A stretch of DNA of 55,394 bases from Methylobacterium oryzihabitans (GCF_004004555.2 NZ_SACP01000039.1:1-55394), one strand, 5' to 3'; counted from the stretch's first letter, positions 42,681-52,064 are shown. Numbers and translations: made by a program. Notes: generated by a model from the sequence alone, not told the origin.

Positions 42681-43567
42681 AGGGGATCGTACTCGCCGGC
42701 GGGTCCGGCACCCGCCTCCACCCGGCGACGCTGTCGATCAACAAGCAGCTCCTGCCGGTCTACGACAAGCCGATGATCTACTACCCGGTCTCGGTGCTGA
42801 TGCTCGCCGGCATCCGCGAGATCCTGGTGATCTCGTCTCCGGAGCACCTCGACAACTACAAGCGGCTGTTCGGCACCGGCGAGCAGTTCGGGGTGCAGTT
42901 CTCCTACGCGCTCCAGCCCCGGCCCGAGGGTCTGGCCCAGGCCTTCATCATCGGCCGCGACTTCGTCGGCGACGATTCGGTGTCGCTGATCCTCGGCGAC
43001 AACCTGTTCTTCGGCGCCGGCATGCAGGACCTGCTCGCCCGAGCCCGCGGCCGGGCCGAGGGCGCGACGGTCTTCGCCTACCACGTCGACCACCCCGAGG
43101 CCTACGGCGTCGTCACCCTCGACCGGGCCGGCAAGCCGGTGCGGCTGGTGGAGAAGCCCAAGACCCCCGAATCGACGTGGGCGGTGACCGGCCTGTACTT
43201 CTACGACAACCAAGTGCTCGACATCGCCGCGGCGGTGAAGCCCTCGCCCCGCGGCGAGCTGGAGATCACCGACGTCAACCAGGCCTATCTCGACCGCGGG
43301 CAACTGCACGTCGAGTGCATGTCGCGCGGCTACGCCTGGCTCGACACCGGCACCCACGACAGCCTGCTGGAAGCCGGCGAGTTCGTCCGCGTGCTCCAGC
43401 GCCGGCAGGGGCTCCAGGTCGCGTGCCTGGAGGAGATCGCCTACCTCCAGGGCTTCATCGGCCGCGAGCAGCTCGTCGCCCGCGGCGAGATGTTCTCCAA
43501 GACCGCCTACGGCCAGAACCTGCTGCGGCTCGCCCGCGAGGAGCGGGTCGGCGACAAGCCGTTCTGA
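42677..43567 (+). CDS. rfbA: Glucose-1-phosphate thymidylyltransferase
   Basis: A 296-residue nucleotidyltransferase that forms dTDP-glucose from glucose-1-phosphate and dTTP, the first step of the pathway. Motifs: LAGGSGTRLHPATLSINKQL (start of the family fold), VYDKPMIYYP, LGDNLFFGAG, VVTLDRAGKPVRLVEKP and WLDTGTHDSLLEA. The length is normal. It closes the rfbCBDA operon, and a family A repeat begins a few bases later. Confidence 0.97.
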   Translation: MKGIVLAGGSGTRLHPATLSINKQLLPVYDKPMIYYPVSVLMLAGIREILVISSPEHLDNYKRLFGTGEQFGVQFSYALQPRPEGLAQAFIIGRDFVGDDSVSLILGDNLFFGAGMQDLLARARGRAEGATVFAYHVDHPEAYGVVTLDRAGKPVRLVEKPKTPESTWAVTGLYFYDNQVLDIAAAVKPSPRGELEITDVNQAYLDRGQLHVECMSRGYAWLDTGTHDSLLEAGEFVRVLQRRQGLQVACLEEIAYLQGFIGREQLVARGEMFSKTAYGQNLLRLAREERVGDKPF

Positions 43568-43573
43568 AACGGT

Positions 43574-43780
43574 GCAGGGCCATCGCGTCTGCGATGGTCC
43601 CGCGGTCGCCCGAAGGGCGACGCCTCTTGGCGGGCGCGAGAAGCGCCCCGCGGAGCGGGTTCGGGGGGACGAAGGTCCGCCCGAACGCGTAAGCGGAGCG
43701 CAAGCCGAAGTCACGGACGCGACTGCCGGCGCCTGAGGCCAAGCAAGAAGCTCGAACCCGCTTGCGTTTCAGGCGGGCGC
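43574..43780. repeat. Family A composite repeat, copy 3
   Basis: A 207-base element in reverse orientation between rfbA and the SRP RNA gene. The left hairpin has arms GGGCCATCGC and GCGATGGTCC. The core shows CGGTCGCCCGAAGGGCGACG, GCGGAGCGGGTTCG, GGACGAAGGTCC, AAGCGGAGCGCAAGCC and GCCGGCGCCTGAGGCC. The right end is degenerate (CCCGC and GCGGG arms), so this copy looks the most decayed of the four. Confidence 0.75.
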
Positions 43781-43796
43781 CGCTCATATAGCGCCC

Positions 43797-43890
43797 GGGA
43801 GGTTGGCGAGGGACGTTTCACTCGCCAACCGGGTCAGGTCCGGAAGGAAGCAGCCCTAACGAGACCGAGCGGGTTTTCGTCCAGCCTCCC
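43797..43890 (+). ncRNA. ffs: Signal recognition particle RNA (4.5S, small bacterial type)
   Basis: The 94-base hairpin RNA has complementary ends (GGGAGG at 43797-43802 and CCTCCC at 43885-43890) and the universal SRP domain IV sequence GGTCAGGTCCGGAAGGAAGC followed by AGCCCTAA at about 43832-43860. It pairs with Ffh to target nascent membrane proteins. Ends are set by the terminal helix and may be off by a few bases. Its location just before dnaX is common in alphaproteobacteria. Confidence 0.93.
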
Positions 43891-43938
43891 ACCTCATCAC
43901 CCTCCGGCGCGCACTCCGCCGCGCCCCGTCGCGACCGC

Positions 43939-45777
43939 ATGGACGAGACCTCCGGCACGCCCTCGACCGACGAGCCGGGTCTCCCCGGTTTGCCCTCCGC
44001 GACCCCCTACCGGGTGCTGGCGCGCAAGTACCGCCCGAAGGACTTCGACGACCTGATCGGGCAGGGCGCCATGGTGCGCACCCTCGCCAACGCCTTCGAG
44101 GCCGGCCGCATCCCGCAGGCCTGGATGCTCACCGGCGTGCGCGGCGTCGGCAAGACCACCACCGCCCGCATCCTCGCCCGCGGCCTCAACTACGCGCTCG
44201 CCGAAGACCCGAAGGCCGGTCCGACCATCCGCATGCCCGGCCTCGGCCTGCACTGCGCCGCGATCATGGAATCGCGCCACATCGACGTCCTGGAGATGGA
44301 CGCCGCCTCGCATACCGGCATCGACGACGTCCGCCAGATCATCGACGGCATCCGCTACTCGCCGGTCTCGGCCCGCTACAAGGTCTACATCGTCGACGAG
44401 GTCCACATGCTGTCCGAGAAGGCGTTCAACGCCTTCCTCAAGACGCTGGAGGAGCCGCCGCCGCACGCCAAGTTCGTCTTCGCCACCACCGAGATCCGCA
44501 AGGTTCCGGTCACCATCCTGTCGCGCTGCCAGCGCTTCGACCTGCGCCGGGTCGAGGCCGGGACGCTGATCGCCCATCTCCAGAAGATCTGCGACGCCGA
44601 GGGCGTCGCCGTCGAGCCGGAAGCCCTGGCCGCCATCGCCCGCGCCGCCGAGGGCTCGGTGCGCGATTCGCTCTCGCTCCTCGATCAGGCCATCGCGCAC
44701 GGCGCCGGGACGGTGAGCGCCGGGACGGTGCGCGACATGCTCGGGCTCGCCGACCGCGCCCGGGTCATCGACCTGTTCGAGGCCGCCATGCGCGGCGACG
44801 CCCCGGCGAGCTTTTCGGAGCTGCGCGCCCAGCACGAGGCCGGCGCCGACCCGGCGGTGGTGCTCTCCGACCTCGCCGAGTTCACCCACCTCGTCACCCG
44901 CCTCAAGCTCGCCCCCGACACCGCCCGCGCCGACACGGCGCTGAGCGAGATCGAGCGCCAGCGCGGGGGCGACTTCGCCGACCGGCTCTCGGTCCGCGCC
45001 CTGTCGCGGGCGTGGCAGATCCTGCTCAAGGCCATCCCCGAGGTGCAGGCGGCGCCCCGGCCGCTGGCCGCCGCCGAGATGGCGCTGGTGCGCCTCATCT
45101 ACGCCGCCGACCTGCCCACCCCCGACGAGGTGCTGCGCCAGCTCAAGGAGGGCGCCCGGGGAGGGGCGTCCCCGCCGCCCGGAGGGTCCACCCTCCCCCC
45201 CGCTGACGGCCCCGCCCGCGTGAGCGCCGGCGGCGGGGCCGCTGCCTCCCGCGCCCTTCCGCCGGCCCGCCCCGCGCCGCCTCCGCCCGTGCCCGAGGCG
45301 CCGCCGGTGCCGGCGCCCGCCCCGCGCCCCGCGCCGCCCCCGGCGGAGCCGGCCGGCCCCCGCCTCGGCCGGTTCGAGGACATCGTCGCCTTCGCCGAGA
45401 GCAGGCGCGACATCACCCTCAAGATCGCCCTCGAGCGCGACGCCCACCTCGTCCGCTTCGCCGACGGCCACGTCGAGTTCCGCCTCGCCGAGGGCGGGCG
45501 CCCGACGCTCGCCGCCGACCTCGCCCGGGCGCTGCTCGACTGGACCGGCCGGCGCTGGGTCGTCGCCCTGTCGAAGGAGCAGGGCGAGCCGACGCTCGCC
45601 GCCCGCGCCCGCGCCGCCGTCGAGCGCAGCCACCAGGGCGCCGCCGCCCATCCCCTCGTCCAGGCGGTGCTGAAGGGCTTTCCCGGCGCCCAGATCGTCG
45701 ACGTGCGCGAGCGCGCCGCCGAGGCCGAATCCGGCGATGCGCCGCCCGAACCCGACGAGGACGGACCGGACCTGTAG
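43939..45777 (+). CDS. dnaX: DNA polymerase III subunit gamma/tau
   Basis: The 612-residue clamp-loader ATPase. Walker A GVRGVGKTTTARIL, Walker B VYIVDEVHML, sensor 1 FVFATTEIRKVP and the SRC motif LSRCQRF are intact. The zinc-module region keeps only one cysteine (GLGLHCAAIMESRHIDV) of the four found in E. coli; a similar loss is known in Rhizobiales. A Pro-rich linker (about 405-470) joins the C-terminal tau region that contacts polymerase. It begins a dnaX-ybaB-recR cluster. Confidence 0.95.
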   Translation: MDETSGTPSTDEPGLPGLPSATPYRVLARKYRPKDFDDLIGQGAMVRTLANAFEAGRIPQAWMLTGVRGVGKTTTARILARGLNYALAEDPKAGPTIRMPGLGLHCAAIMESRHIDVLEMDAASHTGIDDVRQIIDGIRYSPVSARYKVYIVDEVHMLSEKAFNAFLKTLEEPPPHAKFVFATTEIRKVPVTILSRCQRFDLRRVEAGTLIAHLQKICDAEGVAVEPEALAAIARAAEGSVRDSLSLLDQAIAHGAGTVSAGTVRDMLGLADRARVIDLFEAAMRGDAPASFSELRAQHEAGADPAVVLSDLAEFTHLVTRLKLAPDTARADTALSEIERQRGGDFADRLSVRALSRAWQILLKAIPEVQAAPRPLAAAEMALVRLIYAADLPTPDEVLRQLKEGARGGASPPPGGSTLPPADGPARVSAGGGAAASRALPPARPAPPPPVPEAPPVPAPAPRPAPPPAEPAGPRLGRFEDIVAFAESRRDITLKIALERDAHLVRFADGHVEFRLAEGGRPTLAADLARALLDWTGRRWVVALSKEQGEPTLAARARAAVERSHQGAAAHPLVQAVLKGFPGAQIVDVRERAAEAESGDAPPEPDEDGPDL

Positions 45778-45852
45778 CGCCGGCGCCCCCGGTGCCCCAC
45801 ATTGGGCACGAGACACGACCCGGTTTCCGACACCACCACGCGAGGACGACGC

Positions 45853-46176
45853 ATGCGCGACATCATGGGGCTGATGAAGCAGGCCCAGGCCATGCAGCAG
45901 AAGATGGCCGACCTGCAGAGCGAACTCGACACCGTCGAGGTCTCCGGCACCGCCGGCGGCGGCTCGGTCACCGTCACGATGACCGCCAAGGGACAGGTCC
46001 GCTCCGTCAGTCTCGATCCCGGCCTGATCGTCCCCGACGAGAAGGAGATCCTGGAGGATCTCGTCGTCGCCGCGATGAACGATGCCCGGGGCAAGGCCGA
46101 GCGCGCCGCCCAGGAGCGGATGGAGGAACTGACCAAGGGCCTGCCGCTGCCGCCGGGCATGAAGCTGCCGTTCTAG
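45853..46176 (+). CDS. YbaB/EbfC family nucleoid-associated protein
   Basis: A 107-residue protein from ATG 45853 opening MRDIMGLMKQAQAMQQKMAD, the typical N-terminal helix. It continues with VEVSGTAGGGSVTVTMTAKGQ and ends LPPGMKLPF. YbaB dimers bind DNA as tweezers and are almost always encoded between dnaX and recR, as here. Upstream in-frame extension is unlikely to be translated. Confidence 0.95.
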   Translation: MRDIMGLMKQAQAMQQKMADLQSELDTVEVSGTAGGGSVTVTMTAKGQVRSVSLDPGLIVPDEKEILEDLVVAAMNDARGKAERAAQERMEELTKGLPLPPGMKLPF

Positions 46177-46249
46177 CCTGCGGCGGCGGGCTCCGCCCGC
46201 ACCCGCCCGGGGTAAAGACCCCGGGACCCCCTTCTTTGTCGGGACGTCC

Positions 46250-46855
46250 ATGCCGAACGCCGTTGCGGGGCCGGAGATCGAGCGGCTCATCCAGCTTCTC
46301 GCCCGCATGCCCGGCCTCGGGCCGCGCTCGGCCCGCCGTGCCGCCCTCCAGCTCATCAAGAAGCGCGAGAGCCTGCTCGCCCCCCTCGCCGACGCGATGC
46401 GGGTCGCGGTGGAGCGCATCGTCGTCTGCCACGAATGCGGCAACGTCGACACCACCGATCCCTGCACCATCTGCCGCGACGAGACCCGCGACCCGACGAT
46501 GCTGGTCGTGGTCGAGGACGTCTCCGACCTCTGGGCCCTGGAACGCTCCGGCGCCGTCAAGGCCCGCTACCACGTGCTGGGCGGCGTGCTCTCGGCCCTC
46601 GACGGCGTGCGCCCCGAGCACCTGAACCTCGCCCGCCTCGTCGAGCGCGCCGGCGATCCGGCCGTGCGCGAGGTCATCCTGGCGCTCAACGCCACCGTCG
46701 ACGGCCAGACCACGGCCCACTACGTCACCGAACTGCTGGCCCACCTGTCCCTGACGGTGACGCGGCTCGCTCACGGCGTCCCGGTCGGCGGCGAACTCGA
46801 CTACCTCGACGAGGGCACCCTCTCGGCGGCGATCCAGCGGCGCACGGCGTTCTGA
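46250..46855 (+). CDS. recR: Recombination mediator protein RecR
   Basis: A 201-residue protein with the helix-hairpin-helix (MPGLGPRSARRAALQLI), the four-Cys zinc module (CHECGNVDTTDPCTICRD), and a Toprim domain (LVVVEDVSDLWALE). It acts with RecO/RecF in loading RecA at gaps. Length is standard. A family A repeat starts directly after the TGA stop. Confidence 0.96.
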   Translation: MPNAVAGPEIERLIQLLARMPGLGPRSARRAALQLIKKRESLLAPLADAMRVAVERIVVCHECGNVDTTDPCTICRDETRDPTMLVVVEDVSDLWALERSGAVKARYHVLGGVLSALDGVRPEHLNLARLVERAGDPAVREVILALNATVDGQTTAHYVTELLAHLSLTVTRLAHGVPVGGELDYLDEGTLSAAIQRRTAF

Positions 46856-47064
46856 CCAGGGGAATCGCTTCAGCGATTGTCCTGCGGTCGCCCGCAGGGC
46901 GACGCTGCATGGCGGGCGCGAAGAGCGCCCCCGCGGAGCGGGTTCGAGGGGACGAATGTCCGCTCGAACACAGAGCGGAGCGAAAGCCAAGGCTGCGGAT
47001 GCAGCCGCCGGCGCCTGAGGCCAAGCGGGAAACCAGGGCAATCGCTCTGAAGCGATTGCCCTGG
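46856..47064. repeat. Family A composite repeat, copy 4
   Basis: A 209-base element between recR and def, in reverse orientation. The left hairpin has arms AATCGCT and AGCGATT; the right hairpin has CAGGGCAATCGCT and AGCGATTGCCCTG. The core shows CGGTCGCCCGCAGGGCGACG, GGGACGAATGTCC, AGAGCGGAGCGAAAGCC and GCCGGCGCCTGAGGCC. It is the closest relative of copy 1. The rest of the 310-base gap, 47065-47165, holds no recognised gene. Confidence 0.8.
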
Positions 47065-47165
47065 CGTTCTGACCCCCTTCATTTGACCGTCACGGCGCGA
47101 ATCCCTATCTCCGCGGGCACGATGAACGGCGCCGCGGGCGCCCCTGCGCCTTGGTTTCCACACCC

Positions 47166-47687
47166 ATGACCATCCGTCCCCTCGTCATCCTGCCGGACGC
47201 GCGCCTGCGCGCGACCTCGGAGCCGGTCGGCACGATCACCGGGGAGGTGAAGAAGCTCGCCGCCGACATGCTGGAGACGATGTACGACGCCCCCGGCGTC
47301 GGCCTCGCGGCGATCCAGATCGGCGAGCCGACCCGCATCGTCACCGTCGACACCTCGAAGGACGAGAACGCCCGCAACCCCCTGGTGCTGATCGACCCCG
47401 AGATCGTCTGGGCCTCCGAGGAGACCCGCGGCTACGAGGAAGGCTGCCTGTCGATCCCCGAATACTACGCCGAGGTGGTCCGCCCCGACCGCGTCCGGGT
47501 CCGCTTCCGCACCCTCGACAACGAGGTCGTCGAGCAGGAGGCCGACGGGCTGCTCGCCACCTGCCTCCAGCACGAGATCGACCACCTCAACGGCGTGCTG
47601 TTCATCGACCACCTGTCGAAGCTCAAGCGCGACCGCGTGGTGAAGAAGTTCGCCAAGGCCGCCAAGCGTGGCCCCGAGGCGGCCTGA
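47166..47687 (+). CDS. def: Peptide deformylase
   Basis: A 173-residue metalloenzyme that removes the formyl group from nascent proteins. Motif 1 is GVGLAAIQIG, motif 2 EEGCLSIPEY with the metal-binding Cys, and motif 3 QHEIDHLNGVLF with two metal His and catalytic Glu. ATG 47166 (MTIRPLVILPDARL) is the conserved start. It lies nine bases before fmt. Confidence 0.96.
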   Translation: MTIRPLVILPDARLRATSEPVGTITGEVKKLAADMLETMYDAPGVGLAAIQIGEPTRIVTVDTSKDENARNPLVLIDPEIVWASEETRGYEEGCLSIPEYYAEVVRPDRVRVRFRTLDNEVVEQEADGLLATCLQHEIDHLNGVLFIDHLSKLKRDRVVKKFAKAAKRGPEAA

Positions 47688-47696
47688 GATCCGATC

Positions 47697-48629
47697 ATGG
47701 CGCTCAGGGTCGTGTTCATGGGCACCCCGGATTTCGCGGTGCCGACGCTCGCCGGCATCGTCGGCGGCGGCCACGAGGTCGTGGCGGTCTATACCCGCGC
47801 GCCCGCACCCGCCGGCCGCGGCATGGCGCTGCGGCCCTCGCCGGTCCAGGCGCTGGCGGAAAAGTTCGGGCTGCCGGTGCTCACCCCCGCGACCCTGCGC
47901 ACCGAGGAGGCGGCGGCCGCCTTCCGCACCCACGGCGCCGACGTGGCGGTGGTGGTCGCCTACGGCATGATCCTCCCGCCGGCGATCCTCGACGCCCCGG
48001 CCCTCGGCTGCCTCAACCTGCACGCCTCGATCCTGCCGCGCTGGCGCGGCGCGGCGCCGATCCAGCGCGCCGTGATGGCCGGCGACGCCGAATCCGGCGT
48101 CGCGGTGATGCGGATGGAGCCCGGCCTCGATACCGGCCCGGTCGCGATGCTGGAGCGGGTGGCGATCGCCCCCGACATGACCGCCGGCGAACTGCACGAC
48201 CGGCTGATGCCGCTCGGCGCCGACCTGATGGTGCGGGCCCTCGGCGCCCTGGAGCGCGGCGGCCTGATGTTCACGCCGCAGGCCGAGGCGGGAGTCGAAT
48301 ACGCCCGCAAGATCGCCAACGACGAGGCCCGCATCGACTGGGCGCGGCCGGCGGGAGCCCTGCACGACCACGTCCGCGGCCTGTCGCCGTTCCCCGGCGC
48401 CTTCGTGCTCGCCGATCTCGGCCGCGGCCCGGAGCGGGTGAAGGTGCTCAAGGCCGCGCCGGCCGCGGGCTCCGGCGCCCCCGGCACGCTCCTCGACGAG
48501 GACGGCACGGTCGCGTGCGGGGAGGGGGCGCTACGCCTCCTGCGGGTGCAGCCCGCCGGCAAGCCCGCCATGGCCATCGCCGACTTCCTGCGCGGCCGGC
48601 GCCTGGAGCCGGGGCAGAGCCTCGGCTGA
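47697..48629 (+). CDS. fmt: Methionyl-tRNA formyltransferase
   Basis: A 310-residue enzyme that formylates initiator Met-tRNA. VVFMGTPDFAVPTL at the start, AYGMILPPAILD, and the active-site region NLHASILPRWRGAAPIQRAV with its conserved Asn/His are all present; RMEPGLDTGPV follows. The C-terminal domain carries LSPFPGAFV. It is encoded with def, as is usual. Confidence 0.96.
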   Translation: MALRVVFMGTPDFAVPTLAGIVGGGHEVVAVYTRAPAPAGRGMALRPSPVQALAEKFGLPVLTPATLRTEEAAAAFRTHGADVAVVVAYGMILPPAILDAPALGCLNLHASILPRWRGAAPIQRAVMAGDAESGVAVMRMEPGLDTGPVAMLERVAIAPDMTAGELHDRLMPLGADLMVRALGALERGGLMFTPQAEAGVEYARKIANDEARIDWARPAGALHDHVRGLSPFPGAFVLADLGRGPERVKVLKAAPAAGSGAPGTLLDEDGTVACGEGALRLLRVQPAGKPAMAIADFLRGRRLEPGQSLG

Positions 48630-48632
48630 GCC

Positions 48633-49409
48633 ATGCCGCGCTACAAGCTCGTGGTGGAGTACGACGGCACCGCCTTCGCGGGCTGGCAGCGTCAGGCCAC
48701 CCACCGCTCGGTGCAGCAGGCGCTGGAGGAGGCGATCGCCCGCTTCGTCTCGGCGCCGGTGCGGGTGCATTGCGCCGGCCGCACCGATGCCGGGGTCCAC
48801 GCCACCCATCAGGTCGTGCATCTCGATCTCGACCGCGACTGGCGCACCGACACGGTGCGCGACGCCGCCAACGCCCATCTGCGCCCCGAGCCGGTGGCGG
48901 TGGTCGCCGCCGAGGTGGTGGGACCCGACTTCGACGCCCGCCACTCGGCGGTGAAGCGGCACTACCGCTACCGCATCCTCAACCGCCGCAGCCCGCCGGC
49001 CCTCGACCGCGCGCAGCTCTGGCACGTGCCCTGGGCCCTCGATACCGCGTTGATGCACGAGGCGGCGCAGGGACTGCTCGGCCGCCACGACTTCTCGGCC
49101 TTCCGGGCGGCGGAGTGCCAGGCCAACAGCCCTTGGCGCACCCTCGACCGCCTCGACGTCGCCCGGTCCGGCGACGAGATCGTGGTGCTGACCGCGGCGC
49201 GCTCGTTCCTGCACCATCAGGTCCGCGGCATGGTCGGCACCCTGATGCTCGCCGGCGGCCGCCGCCTGACCCCGGCGGGCGTGCGCGCGGTGCTCGATTC
49301 CCGCGACCGCGCCCGCTGCGGTCCCCTCGCGCCGTCGGCCGGCCTGACCCTGGTCGGGGTCGATTATCCCGATCAACCGGAGGTGGCACGCGCCTCGCAG
49401 GATCCCTGA
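48633..49409 (+). CDS. truA: tRNA pseudouridine(38-40) synthase
   Basis: A 258-residue enzyme that modifies the anticodon stem. YDGTAFAGWQRQ near the start, catalytic Asp in CAGRTDAGVHAT, the motif FDARHSAVKRHYRYRI, and FLHHQVRGMVGTLMLAG near the end fit TruA fully. It starts three bases after fmt and completes the def-fmt-truA operon. Confidence 0.96.
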   Translation: MPRYKLVVEYDGTAFAGWQRQATHRSVQQALEEAIARFVSAPVRVHCAGRTDAGVHATHQVVHLDLDRDWRTDTVRDAANAHLRPEPVAVVAAEVVGPDFDARHSAVKRHYRYRILNRRSPPALDRAQLWHVPWALDTALMHEAAQGLLGRHDFSAFRAAECQANSPWRTLDRLDVARSGDEIVVLTAARSFLHHQVRGMVGTLMLAGGRRLTPAGVRAVLDSRDRARCGPLAPSAGLTLVGVDYPDQPEVARASQDP

Positions 49410-49435
49410 CGGAGCAGCACCAGCCCGGGATCCCG

Positions 49436-50095
49436 ATGACCACCTCTCCTCCGCCGGCCGGCGGCGTCGCCTTCGATTTCCGCACCCTGCCGCCGCGGGA
49501 CCGCTACAAGCTGATGATCGGCTCGATCGTGCCGCGGCCGATCGCCCTCGTGACCACGGTCGATCTCCAGGGCCGGGTCAACGCGGCGCCGTACTCGTTC
49601 TTCAACTGCCTGTCGCACGACCCGCCGATCCTGGCGCTCGGCGTCGAGACCAGGGCCGACCTGTCGTTCAAGGACACCGCGAGCAACATCCGGCTCACCG
49701 AGGTCTTCTGCGTCAACATCGTCAGCCGGGCCATCGCCGAGGCGATGCACGTCTGCGCCATCGCGTTCCCGACCGGCACCGACGAACTGGTCGAGGCCGG
49801 GCTGACCGCGGTCCCGGGCACCGCCATCGCCGCGCCCCGCATCGCCGAGGCGCCCGCCGCCTTCGAGTGCCGCCGCCACACCACCCTCGAACTCGGCCGC
49901 TCGCGCCAGATCGTGCTCGGCGAGATCCTGCACGCGCATTACCACGCCGACCTCGTCGACGCCGAGCGCCTGCGGATCGATCCGGAAAAACTCGACGCCG
50001 TCGCCCGCCTCGGCGGCGCGACCTGCTGCACCATCCGCGACCGCTTCGACATGGTGGCGCCGAGCCTCGAGGAGTGGATGGCGGCCAAGGGCTGA
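49436..50095 (+). CDS. Flavin reductase-like (split-barrel FMN-binding) protein
   Basis: A 219-residue protein. The flavin-reductase-like split barrel is indicated by GSIVPRPIALVTTVD, VNAAPYSFFNCLSHDPP, KDTASNIRLTEVFCVNIVS and the later GEILHAHYH. Such proteins bind FMN and reduce it with NAD(P)H, or act on small molecules; the substrate is not evident. It begins 26 bases after truA and may be co-transcribed. ATG 49436 gives the usual family start. Confidence 0.85.
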   Translation: MTTSPPPAGGVAFDFRTLPPRDRYKLMIGSIVPRPIALVTTVDLQGRVNAAPYSFFNCLSHDPPILALGVETRADLSFKDTASNIRLTEVFCVNIVSRAIAEAMHVCAIAFPTGTDELVEAGLTAVPGTAIAAPRIAEAPAAFECRRHTTLELGRSRQIVLGEILHAHYHADLVDAERLRIDPEKLDAVARLGGATCCTIRDRFDMVAPSLEEWMAAKG

Positions 50096-50365
50096 CCCGG
50101 CATCCGGCGAGATCTTGCCTGACCCTGGGTCGTCGCTCCGCGGTGTCATGAAAAATTCACGGAACGAAACCGGATGAAAACGCTTGAACGGCCGGGCCAA
50201 GGCTCAGCTCGCCTGGCCCGTTGACTCGGCACGGCTCAAGGGTTCGATCCGATGCAGCGGCACGTCGGCACGGCGCGGATCCGGCTCCCCTCCTTCGACT
50301 GATCCGTCCCGCCTCGCCCGGAGGGGGAGGCGTTCCCCCGTCGCGCCTCATCCCGCGAGGTCCTC

Positions 50366-52021
50366 ATGCCCGATACGCTCTCCGGCACCGCCGGCCTGAC
50401 CGGCCCGGGTCCGGCCGCCCCGGAGGCCCGCCGGAGCGGGCCGCGCCTCGACCACGGCATCCACCCGGCCGGCATCGCCGCCTTCGTGCTGCTGCTCGTC
50501 GGCGGCCTCGGCTACGCCCTCTACAGCCTCGTCTCCGACATGCACGCCGCCGGGCAGCCGCCGCTCGCCATCGGCGCCTTCGCGCTGCTGGGCCTCGCGC
50601 TGCTGATCGCGCTGGGCTTCGAGTTCGTGAACGGCTTCCACGACACCGCCAACGCGGTCGCGACCGTGATCTACACCCACAGCCTGCCGCCGGCGGTGGC
50701 GGTGGTGTGGTCGGGCCTGTTCAACTTCCTCGGCGTGATGGTCTCCTCGGGAGCGGTCGCCTACAGCGTCGTCACGCTGCTGCCGGTGGAACTGGTGCTC
50801 CAGGTCGGGTCCGGCGCCGGCTACGCGATGATCTTCGCGCTGCTGATCGCCGCGATCGTCTGGAACCTCGGCACCTGGGCCTTCGGCCTGCCGAACTCGT
50901 CGTCGCATGCCCTGATCGGCTCGGTGATCGGGGTCGGCCTCGCCAACCAGCTCCTCGCGGCCTCCCCCGACGGCCACGGCACCTCCGGGGTGGAGTGGGG
51001 GCAGGCGCTCGGCGTGCTGCGCGCCCTGCTGGTCAGCCCGCTGATGGGCTTCGTCTTCGCCGCGCTGCTGCTGCTGGCGATGAAGGCGCTGATCCGCACC
51101 CGGGCGCTGTATCGGGCGCCGGAGGGCGACACGCCGCCGCCGCTGTGGATCCGCGGGCTGCTGATTCTCACCTGCACCGGCGTCTCGTTCGCCCATGGCG
51201 GCAACGACGGGCAGAAGGGCATGGGCCTCATCATGCTGATCCTGATCGGGGCCGCCCCGACCGCCTACGCCCTCAACCGGACGATGGAGGAATCGGCCAC
51301 GCCCGCCTTCGTGCAGGTCTCTCGCCAAGCGGAAGGCATCTTCCGCGGCCACGCCGGCGGCGGCGCGATGCCCGACGCCGCGCAGGCGCGGACGCGGGTC
51401 GGCGAGGCCCTGCGCAGCAAGGACCTCGACAAGCCCGAGATCCACGCCGCCCTCGCCGCCCTCTCGGCCGACATCGCGACCCAGGTGACGAGCTACGGCG
51501 CGATCCGCCACGTCCCGGCCGGGGCGACGCCGAACCTGCGCAACGACATGTACCTCGCCTCGGACGCGATCCACATCCTGACCCGGCGCGAGGGCGCCTT
51601 CCCGGAGGCGGAGACGAAGACGCTCAAGTCCTACGAGCACAGCCTCAACGACGGCACCCGCTACATCCCGACCTGGGTCAAGGTGTCGGTCGCCCTCGCG
51701 CTCGGCCTCGGCACGATGGTCGGCTGGAAGCGCATCGTGGTCACGGTCGGCGAGCGGATCGGCAAGCAGCACCTGACCTACGCGCAGGGCGCCTCGGCCG
51801 AGATGGTGGCGGCCGGCACGATCGGCCTCGCCGAGGTCTACGGCCTGCCGGTCTCGACCACCCACATCCTGTCGAGCGGCGTCGCCGGCACCATGGCGGC
51901 GAACGGCTCGGGGCTGCAATGGCGCACGGTGCGCAACATCGCCGCCGCGTGGCTGCTCACCCTGCCGGCGGCGATGCTGCTCGCCGGCCTGCTCTACGCG
52001 GCGCTGCGGCAGGTGTTTTGA
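50366..52021 (+). CDS. pit: PiT-family inorganic phosphate transporter
   Basis: A 551-residue membrane protein with about ten helices. Family signatures: FEFVNGFHDTANAVATV and GLPNSSSHALIGSVIGV in the first half, HGGNDGQKGMGLI and GLPVSTTHILSSGVAGTM in the second. A hydrophilic insert of about 110 residues (near 310-420) separates the halves, as in long bacterial PiT proteins. It takes up phosphate, probably as a metal-phosphate complex with protons. No Pit accessory gene is next to it. The 270-base upstream gap holds a weak Pho-box-like sequence at 50143-50160 and no other gene. Confidence 0.93.
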   Translation: MPDTLSGTAGLTGPGPAAPEARRSGPRLDHGIHPAGIAAFVLLLVGGLGYALYSLVSDMHAAGQPPLAIGAFALLGLALLIALGFEFVNGFHDTANAVATVIYTHSLPPAVAVVWSGLFNFLGVMVSSGAVAYSVVTLLPVELVLQVGSGAGYAMIFALLIAAIVWNLGTWAFGLPNSSSHALIGSVIGVGLANQLLAASPDGHGTSGVEWGQALGVLRALLVSPLMGFVFAALLLLAMKALIRTRALYRAPEGDTPPPLWIRGLLILTCTGVSFAHGGNDGQKGMGLIMLILIGAAPTAYALNRTMEESATPAFVQVSRQAEGIFRGHAGGGAMPDAAQARTRVGEALRSKDLDKPEIHAALAALSADIATQVTSYGAIRHVPAGATPNLRNDMYLASDAIHILTRREGAFPEAETKTLKSYEHSLNDGTRYIPTWVKVSVALALGLGTMVGWKRIVVTVGERIGKQHLTYAQGASAEMVAAGTIGLAEVYGLPVSTTHILSSGVAGTMAANGSGLQWRTVRNIAAAWLLTLPAAMLLAGLLYAALRQVF

Positions 52022-52064
52022 GTTTTCTGCACCTGATCCAATTGGAAGTACTATAGAAATTCAA

